NCBI GenBank assembly: GCA_016928415.1
Contig: JAFGKU010000100.1
Coordinates: 1-34,903, forward strand
Origin: Spirochaetales bacterium
GTDB lineage: Bacteria > Spirochaetota > Spirochaetia > SZUA-6 > JAFGRV01
Reading direction: 5' to 3'
DNA: 34,903 bases
Part shown: piece after piece, positions 22,637 to 31,868 of the stretch
Numbering within the stretch: position 1 is the stretch's first letter
Layout: every line of letters starts with the position of its first letter
Translations under genes and position numbers: made by a program
The notes under the pieces: model-generated
Databases searched by the model: none
The model's input: only the letters and a program-made list of their open reading frames with translations
What the model was told of the DNA's origin: nothing

Positions 22637-23650
22637 ATGTCCGAACTATTGTATTCAATACGGAATCTGAAATATGCCTATCCTCAAAATGAAGAGGTGG
22701 TCCTGGATATTGACCGGCTGGACCTGGAGTCCGGGAAGGTTCATGTTTTGCTTGGTCCGAATGGGTCGGGCAAGACAACATTTTTGAAAATACTGAATCG
22801 TCTGATTGAGTATAATCAAGGCGAAATAACTTTTATGCGGGAATCCCTGAAGCAGAACAAGGTTGCCAGGCAGAAGACGGTTTATGTCCATCAAAATCCG
22901 CTTCTTTTTTCGGCTACCGTTTATGACAACGTAGCCTATGGATTGCGAATAAGGAAAGCAGGGCCGAAAAACATAAGTAGCCTTGTGAAGAAAACATTGT
23001 CTGTCGTTGGATTGGAGGGATTTGAAAAGAGAAGGAGTCAAGCCCTTTCCGCCGGTGAAAAACAGCGGGTAGCCATTGCACGTGCATTGATTATAAAACC
23101 GGATGTCCTGTTTCTGGACGAACCGACGGCCAGTGTCGACAAGGCCAATGTCGCACGCATTGAAGGACTTTTAACGGCGATAAAAACGGAATACGGCTGT
23201 ACGATTATCGTCAGTACGCATAACATCCCGTTTGCCTATAGAGTTTGTGACTCCATTCTCCATCTGGAGGAAGGGAAAACAGCGGAACCCCTGGAAAATA
23301 TTTTTAAGGGCGAATTAATCGTGAACGATGAACAGTTCATTCAGTTTGATTCAGGCAAATTCCATTTTTACTGTCCCTATTTGGAAGGGGATTTTAAAAC
23401 GGCCGTGATTGATTATGACCGCATTTTTCTTTCATCCGCTCCCGTGGAGACTTCCGCCCGCAATAATGTCCAGGGAACCATATCGAAAATAGAAACAGCA
23501 TATAATAATGAAAATCTGGTAATTGTAGAAATGGATGTCGGAGAAAAAATAAAATCGTGCATAACGAAAAAATCCCTTAAGGAGATGCGCTTGTGCATCG
23601 GCGGCAGGGTTTACCTTCATTTCAAGGCTTCCGCTGTGCGGCTGTATTAA
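22637..23650 (+). CDS. tupC: Tungstate ABC transporter ATPase with C-terminal Mop/TOBE-like domain
   Basis: 337 residues. ABC motifs: Walker [12 protein letters not shown]-loop VHQNP, signature [15 protein letters not shown], Walker [10 protein letters not shown] and switch His in STHN. Beyond about residue 215 there is a short linker domain, then from about 270 a Mop/TOBE-like domain beginning [15 protein letters not shown] and ending [13 protein letters not shown]. Mop domains bind molybdate or tungstate and in ModC-type ATPases shut transport off when the oxyanion is abundant, so feedback inhibition is likely here; many TupC proteins lack this tail. Its stop codon overlaps the stop of the convergent repeat lipoprotein gene. 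Confidence 0.92.
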   Translation: MSELLYSIRNLKYAYPQNEEVVLDIDRLDLESGKVHVLLGPNGSGKTTFLKILNRLIEYNQGEITFMRESLKQNKVARQKTVYVHQNPLLFSATVYDNVAYGLRIRKAGPKNISSLVKKTLSVVGLEGFEKRRSQALSAGEKQRVAIARALIIKPDVLFLDEPTASVDKANVARIEGLLTAIKTEYGCTIIVSTHNIPFAYRVCDSILHLEEGKTAEPLENIFKGELIVNDEQFIQFDSGKFHFYCPYLEGDFKTAVIDYDRIFLSSAPVETSARNNVQGTISKIETAYNNENLVIVEMDVGEKIKSCITKKSLKEMRLCIGGRVYLHFKASAVRLY

Positions 23651-25413
23651 GGGCCCGTCAAGGATATATTATCAATATAGGCATCAGGTGCGATACTGGA
23701 ATCTTTACAAATATAAACATGAATTTTGGTTGTATTGGGCACCGTTGTGAATGTGAGTGACTGATTCCTGTACTCGTTGAAACGGAATACAATATCAAAC
23801 GTACTAGCAGACAGAATTGACTCCCCTTCGTCCATACAGTCAACACCTAAATAGAAGTTGCCCGTTCGGTCAGTCAGCTTGCCCCAGCCGGAGAGAGTAT
23901 ACTGGGTGCCTGCGGAACATCCGGCGATAATCTGTTCCAGCCCACTGTCGCCTGAGCCGATTTGTACGGCATTTACACCATTTTGATGATCGAGTGTAGT
24001 CGTTATATTGCCCCAGGGGTACCAATTTGTGGTATCTGATTCAAAGTCCGGATTCAGGATCAGATTCACGGCCGGAGATGGTGATGGAGTTGGCGCAGAT
24101 GCCAGGCTAAAAGAGATATTATCGATAAAAGCATATCCCCCTACACCAGGATCTTTATAAATATATACCTGGACCTTGGTTGTGCCGGTTATCGGTGTGA
24201 AGGTCAGTGATTGTTGTGCATACTGCGTGTTATAAAATGCGAGTTCAAACTTGCCACCTTCCAGCAGGTTTTCCAGATCGTCCATACAGTCAATACCGAG
24301 ATAGGCGATCTCCGAGAGTGGACTGACTTTTCCCGAACCGGACAATGTGTAGTATAAGCCTTCCGAAATTCCTGCGATAACCTGGCCTAATCCGCCCTCG
24401 CCGGTACCGATTTGCGCCGCATATACACCGTTCGCGGGATCAGGTACAGGTGTTGTATTACCCCAATCTATCCAATTTGTAATACCAGATTCAAAGTCCG
24501 GGTTCAGGACCAGATTACTGTTCGGGGAATTTGTTGGTGTCGGTGAATCGATTGGTGTCGCACTGTCTGTCGGCGTCGGTGTATCCATAGCGGTTTCCGT
24601 GGGTGTATCCGTAGCAGTGTCTGTGGGCGAATCAGTTGGTGTTGGTGTATCAGTAGCTGTATCTGTCGGCGAATCGGTCGGCGTCGGTGTATCAGTAGCT
24701 GTATCTGTTGGAGAGTCAGTTGGGGTGGGAGTATTAGTAGCCGTGTCTGTAGGCGATTCAGTTGGTGTTGGTGTATCAGTAGCTGTATCTGTCGGCGAAT
24801 CGGTCGGCGTCGGTGTATCTGTAGCTGTATCTGTTGGTGAGTCTGTGGGTGTCGACGTATCGATCGCGGTATCCGTTGGTGAGTCGGTAGGAGTGGGTGT
24901 GTCAGTACCTGTATCTGTGGGCGAATCAGTCGGTGTAGGTGTATCTATTGCTGTGTCAGTGGGGGAATCTGTGGGTGTAGCCGTATCAATGAGTGAATTG
25001 GTCGGAGTGGGTGTATCCGTGGCGGTGTCTGTGGGCGAGTCGGTAGGAGTGGATGTGTTTGTGGCAGTATATGTAGGTGAATCAGTCGGAGTCGGTGTGT
25101 TCGAGGCCGTATCAGTTGGTGAATCGGTAGGTGTCGGGGTATTGGTAACCGTATTTGTCGGGGAGTCAGTGTTCGTTGGCGTATCGGTCATTGTATTTGT
25201 CGGCGTATCTGTCAGTGTATTCGTTGGAGAATTAGTGGACGTATTTGTGGGCGTGTTGGTTGGAGTAGAACCTGTGGGCGTATCCGTATGGGTTCCGGTT
25301 GGTCCCGGGGTAGAATAGGGGTCGTTTAAGTCAAAATTGCCGCATCCGTTTATCAGGATAAAGAGGAATAGGATAATTGCCGCAATGGCAGTGATACGCA
25401 ACCGGCCATTCAT
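23647..25413 (-). CDS. Lipoprotein with 42-bp-repeat Thr/Pro/Ser/Asp stalk and two C-terminal carbohydrate-binding-like modules
   Basis: 588 residues from the ATG at 25413 (GGAAGG site, start of a clean lipoprotein signal); the frame's earlier ATG at 25464 would add 17 residues in front. The N-terminus [24 protein letters not shown] has lipobox LINGC. Then comes a stalk of about 250-270 residues of [14 protein letters not shown]-type repeats (14-residue unit), and two homologous beta-sandwich modules: [15 protein letters not shown] ... AFIDNISF and [15 protein letters not shown] ... AYIDNISL. Each begins LNPDFESG/D and has CMDDxE or CMDEGE in the middle, resembling CBM4/9- or CBM22-like folds. 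The stalk would hold the glycan-binding modules away from the surface. No catalytic domain is present. Confidence 0.8.
   Translation of the reverse strand: MNGRLRITAIAAIILFLFILINGCGNFDLNDPYSTPGPTGTHTDTPTGSTPTNTPTNTSTNSPTNTLTDTPTNTMTDTPTNTDSPTNTVTNTPTPTDSPTDTASNTPTPTDSPTYTATNTSTPTDSPTDTATDTPTPTNSLIDTATPTDSPTDTAIDTPTPTDSPTDTGTDTPTPTDSPTDTAIDTSTPTDSPTDTATDTPTPTDSPTDTATDTPTPTESPTDTATNTPTPTDSPTDTATDTPTPTDSPTDTATDTPTPTDSPTDTATDTPTETAMDTPTPTDSATPIDSPTPTNSPNSNLVLNPDFESGITNWIDWGNTTPVPDPANGVYAAQIGTGEGGLGQVIAGISEGLYYTLSGSGKVSPLSEIAYLGIDCMDDLENLLEGGKFELAFYNTQYAQQSLTFTPITGTTKVQVYIYKDPGVGGYAFIDNISFSLASAPTPSPSPAVNLILNPDFESDTTNWYPWGNITTTLDHQNGVNAVQIGSGDSGLEQIIAGCSAGTQYTLSGWGKLTDRTGNFYLGVDCMDEGESILSASTFDIVFRFNEYRNQSLTFTTVPNTTKIHVYICKDSSIAPDAYIDNISLTGP
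24537..25290. repeat. 42-bp tandem repeat array (Thr/Pro/Ser/Asp stalk)
   Basis: Imperfect 42-bp units encoding [14 protein letters not shown]-type repeats, about 17-18 periods including degenerate ones at the 5' (25200) side. Third-position differences between units show that they are not all recent, but several neighbouring units (e.g. 24620-24830) are very similar, so copy number may vary between strains. The opposite strand has a long open frame purely because of the repeat; it is not a gene. Confidence 0.9.
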
Positions 25414-25573
25414 ATAAAAACCTTCCAGCAGTCCATTGCTAAATAAAAGGTAATTGATTCCCATTGGATTTTCAACTTATTAATGATAAAATACGATTGG
25501 TTTTGTTCAATTTATGAAATTTACAGTAAATTATGCGATTTTAAAAATACACTGAACCGGGGGATAATCATAC

Positions 25574-26422
25574 ATGGAAGCCATTGACTTGTATAACCAG
25601 CTGGAAAAAGATTTTATAACTACGGCAATGAGTGATGACTGGGCCGCGCATATGGAGGAGGTATCCGAATTCCTTTGCCCAAATTATAAAAGCCGTTCCA
25701 TGGGTTTGGTCTGCGATTTCGCCGGGGAGATAGACAGTGTATTCACAGCCGTTTTTCCTTCAAAACATGTGCTCCAGGTTATTTTGAATTCAGGAGTAAG
25801 GGATGCCCTGCTTTTTGTTCACCATGCGGCTGAGTGGGATATAAGGAATACCTCGGGAGTATGGTTGCAGATGGACCCTGATTTGTTGCGGCAATTGAAA
25901 TCCCGACGTATCTCCGTGTACAACCTCCATGTACCCCTGGACAATTTTGGTAATTATTCAACAAGCGTATCATTGGCCAAAGCTCTTGAGATAAAACCAC
26001 AAAAAGCCTTTGCCCCTTATTTTGGCGCATTATGCGGCGTGTTAGGCCACACGCGGTACAGGACGATTCAGGAATTACAGAAACATTTCAGCAAAACCGT
26101 CGGGCACGATACCAGGCTTTATGATTATGGTGATGATGTTATCATAGATGGGACTGTGGCTGTCGTGGCGGGAGGAGGGCTCATGGAAACGATCGAGGAG
26201 GTTGTGCAAAAGAAGGCGAATGTTTTTGTAACCGGTATTTCAACGAAAAGTGAGTATTCACAAAAGGCACACCAAATTGCTGAACAGAACAGGATAAACA
26301 TTTTAGGAGGTACCCATTATTCCACGGAAAAATTCGCCTGTATATCCATGTGTCAATATTTCAGGGAACTGGGATTGCCGGTCGAGTTTATTGAAGGGGA
26401 ACCGGTTTTAGAGGATATGTAA
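25574..26422 (+). CDS. Nif3-family dinuclear-metal protein (YbgI-like)
   Basis: 282 residues with a GGGGGA ribosome site. The Nif3/YbgI metal-site blocks are present: VHHAAEWD (residues near 77, in place of the usual HHP), NLHVPLDNF (usual HxxLD) and GGTHYSTEKFA (usual GHYxTE). These histidines and acids bind two metal ions. The family is loosely annotated as GTP cyclohydrolase 1 type 2, but for most members no reaction is proven. Candidate promoter boxes TTTACA/TAAAAA lie just upstream. It diverges from the repeat lipoprotein gene and does not appear to be in an operon with the gene downstream. Confidence 0.88.
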   Translation: MEAIDLYNQLEKDFITTAMSDDWAAHMEEVSEFLCPNYKSRSMGLVCDFAGEIDSVFTAVFPSKHVLQVILNSGVRDALLFVHHAAEWDIRNTSGVWLQMDPDLLRQLKSRRISVYNLHVPLDNFGNYSTSVSLAKALEIKPQKAFAPYFGALCGVLGHTRYRTIQELQKHFSKTVGHDTRLYDYGDDVIIDGTVAVVAGGGLMETIEEVVQKKANVFVTGISTKSEYSQKAHQIAEQNRINILGGTHYSTEKFACISMCQYFRELGLPVEFIEGEPVLEDM

Positions 26423-26538
26423 GTGGCCGGGTATATATAAACACGCAGGGCTGGAACAATCTGGCTAAAATGGATTTCCTGCAGTTTTTGTATGCTCTGG
26501 AATCCAGGATAAATTTGAAGGTTTTTTAAGGAGCTAAG

Positions 26539-28266
26539 ATGATGAATTACATTAAAAGAATCGCTTTAATTTGTATAATTATAGTTTTCGCATTGGTCCC
26601 CTCTTTTGCTCAAAAGATACAACAGGTGGATTTCGGACCGAATGTGATTGTTTTTGATCCTTCCATGTCAGCAGAAACCATCCAGAAGCAGATAAACCGC
26701 GTATATAATTCTCAGAGGTTCGCACAATTCGGAAACGAACGGTATGCCCTGCTGTTTAAGCCCGGTACCTATGCTGTGGACATCCCGGTTGGGTTTTACA
26801 CGGAAGTTATGGGATTGGGCGCGTCACCCGATGAGGTCAAAATAACAGGTAATCTCCATTCCGATGCTTATCTTTCAGGTAATAACTCAACATGTAATTT
26901 CTGGCGGGGTGTTACTAATTTCTCCGTAGTACCTTCCGATAAATTCGTTCAATGGGCCGTTTCCCAGGCCACCTGGTTTCGTCAAATGCATATTGAAGGC
27001 AACATGGTACTTCATCAGCATTCAGGCTGGGCAAGCGGAGGCTGGATGGCCAATACCAGGGTGGAAGGTACCGTCGGTTCCGGGCCCCAGCAACAGTGGA
27101 TTTCGCGGAATACCGAATGGGCCAAATGGACCGGTTCAAACTGGAACATGGTTTTTGTCGGCGTCGTCAACCCGCCTGCCGGCAATTGGCCGAATCCGCC
27201 GTATACCAGGATACCGGTTGTCCCGGTAATTCGGGAAAAGCCTTACCTTCAAGTTAACAAGGCGGGAGAGTATAGTGTACGTCTTCCATCGATCAAGAAA
27301 GACAGTGCCGGGTATGATTGGGCCGAAGGATCGGTTCCCGGAAATACTTTACCCATTAGTAAATTTTATATTGCAAGGTCTGATACGGATACGGCCGATA
27401 CCCTGAATACACAGCTTTCTAAGGGAATGAATATTCTCCTGACTCCCGGTATTTACGGCTTGACAAACACTATTCACGTAACCCGGCCGGATACAGTCAT
27501 CCTCGGTATGGGCTTGGCAACATTGAGAGTAGACACGAGTAATGCCGGAATGAAAATAGGGGACATCGACGGTGTCACCGTTTCCGGCGTGCTTTTTGAT
27601 GCAGGAAACGCCGATCCGCCTGTCCTCATGGAGGTCGGTACCAACAATATTGCCCGTCACACAGGTAATCCCATAGTTCTGCATGACGTTATTTTCCGGG
27701 TGGGCGGCTCCGGCATCGGCAAGGCGCAGGTAAGCCTGCGTATTAACGCAAATGATACAATCGTAGACCATACATGGATATGGCGTGCCGACCACGGTTC
27801 GCGTGTCGGTTGGATGTATAACAGGGCAGCCAGAGGCCTGGTTGTGAACGGGAACAATGTAACGATTTATGGCCTGTTCGTCGAACATTACCAGGAGTAC
27901 CAGGTTTTTTGGTACGGCGACGGAGGAAGGACGTATTTTTACCAATCCGAGCTTCCTTATGACCCTCCGGACCAGGGAAGCTGGACCGCAGGATTTGGTG
28001 TCAGGGGATGGGCATCCTATAAGGTTGACGACGGAGTGACCAGTCATGAAGCCTGGGGGATGGGAATTTACAGTGTCTTCAAAAAGGGTGATATTTTCCT
28101 GTCGAATGCGGTCGAAGCTCCCAGGACCCCGAAGGTCAGGTTCCACCATATAATTACCGTCTGTATTGGAGCCAATGGAGGAATAATGAATGTTATCAAT
28201 GGTATTGGCGGGAAAACCGCCATCAATTGCAGCGGTAATCCAAAGATTACCGACTATCCGGAGTAA
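26539..28266 (+). CDS. Secreted right-handed beta-helix protein of the family often annotated adenylyl cyclase/coagulation-factor-like
   Basis: 575 residues with an AAGGAG site and a signal peptide (MMNYIKRIALICIIIVFALV...SFA). The sequence pattern NVIVFDPSMSAETIQKQI, YALLFKPGTY, QQQWISRNTEW, SNWNMVFVGV, DTVILGMGLATL, DGVTVSGVLFDAG, DHTWIWRADHG, TIYGLFVEHYQEYQVFWYG and YDPPDQGSW matches from memory a family common in Streptomyces and other actinobacteria, where it is labelled coagulation factor 5/8 type or, misleadingly, adenylyl cyclase. The many Val/Ile/Gly coils suggest a pectin-lyase-like beta-helix, as in many polysaccharide lyases and GH55-like glycosidases; a carbohydrate substrate (perhaps a beta-glucan) is likely but unproven. 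Such proteins being present outside actinobacteria may indicate transfer. Confidence 0.75.
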   Translation: MMNYIKRIALICIIIVFALVPSFAQKIQQVDFGPNVIVFDPSMSAETIQKQINRVYNSQRFAQFGNERYALLFKPGTYAVDIPVGFYTEVMGLGASPDEVKITGNLHSDAYLSGNNSTCNFWRGVTNFSVVPSDKFVQWAVSQATWFRQMHIEGNMVLHQHSGWASGGWMANTRVEGTVGSGPQQQWISRNTEWAKWTGSNWNMVFVGVVNPPAGNWPNPPYTRIPVVPVIREKPYLQVNKAGEYSVRLPSIKKDSAGYDWAEGSVPGNTLPISKFYIARSDTDTADTLNTQLSKGMNILLTPGIYGLTNTIHVTRPDTVILGMGLATLRVDTSNAGMKIGDIDGVTVSGVLFDAGNADPPVLMEVGTNNIARHTGNPIVLHDVIFRVGGSGIGKAQVSLRINANDTIVDHTWIWRADHGSRVGWMYNRAARGLVVNGNNVTIYGLFVEHYQEYQVFWYGDGGRTYFYQSELPYDPPDQGSWTAGFGVRGWASYKVDDGVTSHEAWGMGIYSVFKKGDIFLSNAVEAPRTPKVRFHHIITVCIGANGGIMNVINGIGGKTAINCSGNPKITDYPE

Positions 28267-28278
28267 ATCGTTATTTTC

Positions 28279-28307
28279 TTGACGGTTTGATTATGTTGTC
28301 GTATAAT
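28279..28307 (+). promoter_or_regulatory. Promoter of the hybrid histidine kinase gene
   Basis: TTGACG (28279-28284), 17-base spacer, perfect TATAAT (28302-28307). Transcription would start about 28314, leaving only about 10 bases before the ATG at 28324, so the leader would be unusually short. Confidence 0.8.
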
Positions 28308-28323
28308 TCAGGCCGGGTAAAAA

Positions 28324-30573
28324 ATGCCGGTACTTTTCTGGATAGACATCACTGTTTACGCAATAGCGGCCTCCATTGCCATGGCTTTGTCGTTTTTCAT
28401 TATCAGCCTTGATCTGAGGAACAGGCTGAACATATTCTTTTCCCTGTTTGCACTGGCTGTCTGTTTATGGTCCGCCTTCTCCCTGGTGTTGCGTTTTTCA
28501 CTCTGGTTAAAAATGGGAAACTCGGATTTTTTCGGGGAATTTTCCCTGTTTACCTTTATCTGCGTACCGCAGCTGCTGTTATTATTCGCCAATTATTTTG
28601 TCCAGAAAAACAGCCGGCTTATCAATGTTTTGTGTATTCTGGGTTTCGTTGTCAACCTGTCCTATCTTGTCCCCCCTTTCCGGCATGCCTTTGCCGAAAA
28701 ATTTTTCCTGGGTGAAAACGGAACAACTCATTATTTCCTGACCGACCTGGGGAAAATCATGGCAACCATTCCCGTAATTTATTTTACCGGAACCTTGGTG
28801 CTTTTCTGGAAGGGACGAAAGAAAACCAGCGGTCATTATATGCTTTTAAGTATCCTGATATTTATTTTCGGGCTTTTGCTGGGAGGTATTTTTGACATAG
28901 GCATCCCGGTCCTTTCTTTTACGACCCTGGCGGCAATCGGGATTATGGGATACGGTGCAATAAACCGGCAGCTGTTGAATCCCCTGAAAGCGCATAACGA
29001 GGAGTTACGGCTTGAAATAAAGGCAAGGGAAAAAATCGAGAAGCGTCTCAAGGAAAGCGAGGATAATTTCAAATCGATCCTGCAGGGTATTCCTGACGCA
29101 ATTTTTGAAATTAACCGAAATGGTTTGGTGACGGCTGTCATGGGTGGGTCTAATTTTGAATTCTCAAGGCCGAGGGAGGAGATCCTGGGACTGAATTTCC
29201 GGGATATATTCACTCAACCCCTGCCTGAAGATGTAATAAATTGCATCTTAGAGGTCTTCAATTCACATGAGCCCGGATCGATTGAATTTTCGATAAAATC
29301 CGGGGGCATATTGAAATATTATTCATCCGGTATTGTCTTTTATAAAATTGAGAAAGTTCTTTTCATTCTGCGCGATGTCAGTACCCGTAAAACCCTTGAG
29401 GCCCAACTCCAACAGTCACAAAAACTGGAGGCGATAGGAAGGCTTTCGGGAGGTATTGCGCATGATTTTAACAATATCCTTACAGTCATCATGACCAGTA
29501 CCGATCTTGCCCTGGAAGAGCCGGGAATTTCCGAATTCAGATCGGGCAAACTGCTTGAAATAAAGCATGCCGTCAACAGGGCCGCTGAGATGACAAACCA
29601 GCTTCTTGCCTTCAGCAAAAAGCAGGTATTGAATCCCCAAATACTCAGTCTCAATAAAGTCATTAGTGGAATGAAAGAGATCATAGAGCGTCTGATAGGT
29701 GAAAATATTCAGATCCTGATGGATTTTTATGATGATCCTTGCCACGTTTCTGTGAATCCGGGACAGATCCAGCAGGTAATAATAAACCTGTGCGTCAATG
29801 CCCGTGATGCCATGGGTAATGACGGTAAAATCCTGTTCAAGACCAGGGCTTTATCCATGGATGAAAATTCATCATCCAGGGTCCCCGGTTTGGTTCCGGG
29901 AGAGTATATTGTGTTGTCCGTGACGGACACCGGTGTGGGAATTTCTGCGGCGGAACAAAAATTGATTTTCGATCCTTTTTTTACCACAAAGGAAAAGGGA
30001 ACCGGGTTAGGCCTCTCAACCGTGTATGGAATTGTCAAGCAATGCAAGGGAGGGATATGGATTGACAGTGAACCGGGGATGGGTTCTACGTTCCATATTT
30101 ACCTGCCCAGGGTTTCCGGGGCCGAGGCAAAATCCGGGGCGAAAGGCAGCCGCATCAAAAGGTTTGAGCGGACAAGCACTGTATTGCTGGTGGAGGATGA
30201 TGAACAGATACGGACGCTTCTTAATACGGTTCTGAACCGCTGCGGCTGCTCGGTTTACATGGCGGAAAACGCTTCGGAGGCTGAGGAAATATTTTCCCGG
30301 AATCAGGATTCCATTGATCTGCTGGTATCGGATATTGTCATACCGGGTAAAAAAAACGGGTTTGACCTGGGGAAGACCTTCCAAAGTCAAAAATCCGGCC
30401 TGAAGGTTTTATATATATCGGGATATACCGATGTCGATTTGCATACTGTGGGAGTGGACAGTGATAAACTGGAAATTCTCCAGAAGCCATTCGATATGAA
30501 ATGTTTTATAGAGAGGGTGCAGACGGTACTGGGAAAGGAATGTTCCGGACAAGAGTACCTGGCTGCGAATTAA
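28324..30573 (+). CDS. Hybrid sensor histidine kinase: 7TM sensor, PAS, HisKA, HATPase, receiver
   Basis: 749 residues. An N-terminal seven-TM region (about 5-220) like the histidine kinase 7TM sensor domain; a PAS domain (about 243-360) entered through a helical linker (LRLEIKAREKIEKRLKESEDNF); HisKA with phosphorylated His380 (GGIAHDFNNIL); HATPase_c with N box INLCVNARDAM, DTGVGISA and GTGLGLSTVYGIV; then a receiver domain (about 620-740) with acceptor Asp670 in LLVSDIVIPG and Lys721 in LQKPF. The REC acceptor sits on the same chain, so a histidine phosphotransferase or another regulator elsewhere must take the signal on. The ligand is unknown. It converges on the GGDEF gene ten bases downstream. 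Confidence 0.93.
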   Translation: MPVLFWIDITVYAIAASIAMALSFFIISLDLRNRLNIFFSLFALAVCLWSAFSLVLRFSLWLKMGNSDFFGEFSLFTFICVPQLLLLFANYFVQKNSRLINVLCILGFVVNLSYLVPPFRHAFAEKFFLGENGTTHYFLTDLGKIMATIPVIYFTGTLVLFWKGRKKTSGHYMLLSILIFIFGLLLGGIFDIGIPVLSFTTLAAIGIMGYGAINRQLLNPLKAHNEELRLEIKAREKIEKRLKESEDNFKSILQGIPDAIFEINRNGLVTAVMGGSNFEFSRPREEILGLNFRDIFTQPLPEDVINCILEVFNSHEPGSIEFSIKSGGILKYYSSGIVFYKIEKVLFILRDVSTRKTLEAQLQQSQKLEAIGRLSGGIAHDFNNILTVIMTSTDLALEEPGISEFRSGKLLEIKHAVNRAAEMTNQLLAFSKKQVLNPQILSLNKVISGMKEIIERLIGENIQILMDFYDDPCHVSVNPGQIQQVIINLCVNARDAMGNDGKILFKTRALSMDENSSSRVPGLVPGEYIVLSVTDTGVGISAAEQKLIFDPFFTTKEKGTGLGLSTVYGIVKQCKGGIWIDSEPGMGSTFHIYLPRVSGAEAKSGAKGSRIKRFERTSTVLLVEDDEQIRTLLNTVLNRCGCSVYMAENASEAEEIFSRNQDSIDLLVSDIVIPGKKNGFDLGKTFQSQKSGLKVLYISGYTDVDLHTVGVDSDKLEILQKPFDMKCFIERVQTVLGKECSGQEYLAAN

Positions 30574-30583
30574 ACTGTTTTCT

Positions 30584-31721
30584 TTATAACAGCATGATGC
30601 AGTTTCTGCCCGCGTTTTTTGCCTTATAGAGGGCTTCATCCGCCTGCTTTATTATGTTTTCAACATTGAGCTGCAGCGTAAAATCGAAACAGGTAACACC
30701 GAAACTCATCGTTAAAGTGAAATACCTGCCTGGACAGATTCCAAACCTTCTGGAAGCAATGGCTTTTCGACATCTTTCTATGATGGGATAGGCTTTTTTG
30801 TCCTCAGTCTCCGGGAGCAGGATAATGAACTCTTCACCGACATATCGGGCCATCGAGTCACTTTCCCCTAAGTGTGATTTGAGGGCCGATGCAATGAAAA
30901 CAAGGGCTTTCTCCTCGACTAGATGCCCATAAGAGTCATTAACCTGTTTAAAATGGTCGACATCCCCGATGATCAATGAAAAGCACTTCCTGTTTCTGTT
31001 AGCACGGGATATTTCCTTCTGGAAGACTTCGAAGAAACAAATGCGGTTGTATAATTGGGTTAAGCCATCCGTTATCGCCATTTTCCCCAACATTGATTCC
31101 CTTCTTTTTAATCGTTCAATGATAAGGCTGCTGCCTATGATGCTGGAGATTATGAATAAAAGGACGAATCCTCCAACAAATATCACGTACAATGTAATGG
31201 GCCGGCCTTCAGAAAACGGGAATGTGGACATAAAGGGAGAGTACGAGATTATACCAGACAAGGAAACCCATATGGTTATTCCCTGGATAATCAGAAAACT
31301 CGCAAGGCCCAGGATGTCGTGAAATCGGTTGAAGATGGTATAGGGGAAAAGCCAGAATCCCAGCAGGACGGCAGGTCCTGCAATAGTGGTTACCGCACCT
31401 GCAAAATATATGATCAAAGAGGCGAATATCCAGGTGACCTGGAGTATGAGATGCTCAAAAAACCTGCTTTCAGGAATTTTTTTTCTGAGCAATAGACAAA
31501 TAGCTATCAGAACGGCCATCAGGCCTGACATGCACCAAAAAGCTATACAGAGGATATATGGAAATTCCTTTTTGTAAAATATAAAAACGTTAGGGAAGAG
31601 TATTGCTGATTGAAGGAGTACTGACAGGCCAATGGAGAAAGGAAGTAATACGGCAGAAAGCCATAATATGCATTTGTCAATGCGCGGCCATTTGAGGGGT
31701 GTGCCTTTTTAACGGGCCCAT
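30584..31721 (-). CDS. Membrane GGDEF-domain protein with degenerate active site and a probable frameshift near its start
   Basis: The uninterrupted frame begins at the ATG at 31531 (315 residues), but the same frame stays open upstream and encodes two more hydrophobic segments (KCILWLSAVLLPFSIGLSVL, PYILCIAFWC). Removing one A from the A5 run (plus T5, 31706-31710) connects the frame to an ATG at 31721 that has a GAGG site, giving MGPLKGTPLKWPRIDK... and 378 residues with about six TM segments. The GGDEF domain (about residues 155-315 of the short form) has DGLTQLYNR and GDVDHFKQVND, but the signature is RYVGEEF (first Gly replaced by Val) and GHxxGD is replaced by GHLVEE; there is no RxxD inhibitory site. 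It may be a weak diguanylate cyclase or a c-di-GMP/GTP-binding receptor. Confidence 0.7.
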
Positions 31722-31830
31722 GTTTTCAACCTCGCAACTAAAGCTGCCATGATGAACTGTATAATTGATTGCGTTATAGAATTCAAATTCATGACTTTAA
31801 GTAGATTTTTTAAGTCAGAAGAATGCATTA

Positions 31831-31859
31831 TTGAAAAGGAAGAATATTTGAGATAGAAT
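31831..31859 (+). promoter_or_regulatory. Promoter of the GNAT gene
   Basis: TTGAAA (31831-31836), 17-base spacer, TAGAAT (31854-31859). Transcription would begin about 31866, leaving two or three bases before the ATG at 31869: a leaderless transcript, matching the absence of a ribosome site. It also rules out the in-frame TTG at 31863. Confidence 0.6.
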
Positions 31860-31868
31860 ATTTTGAAC

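Noticed and set aside
24537-25290. CRISPR-like array.
   Set aside because: The repeats are contiguous 42-bp coding units without spacers of similar length, and there are no cas genes.
24599-25318. Open frame of 239 codons on the plus strand opposite the repeat lipoprotein ([13 protein letters not shown] pattern).
   Set aside because: It is a mirror image of the 42-bp repeat array on the coding strand; repeats with a multiple-of-three period leave opposite frames open. No ribosome site or homology.
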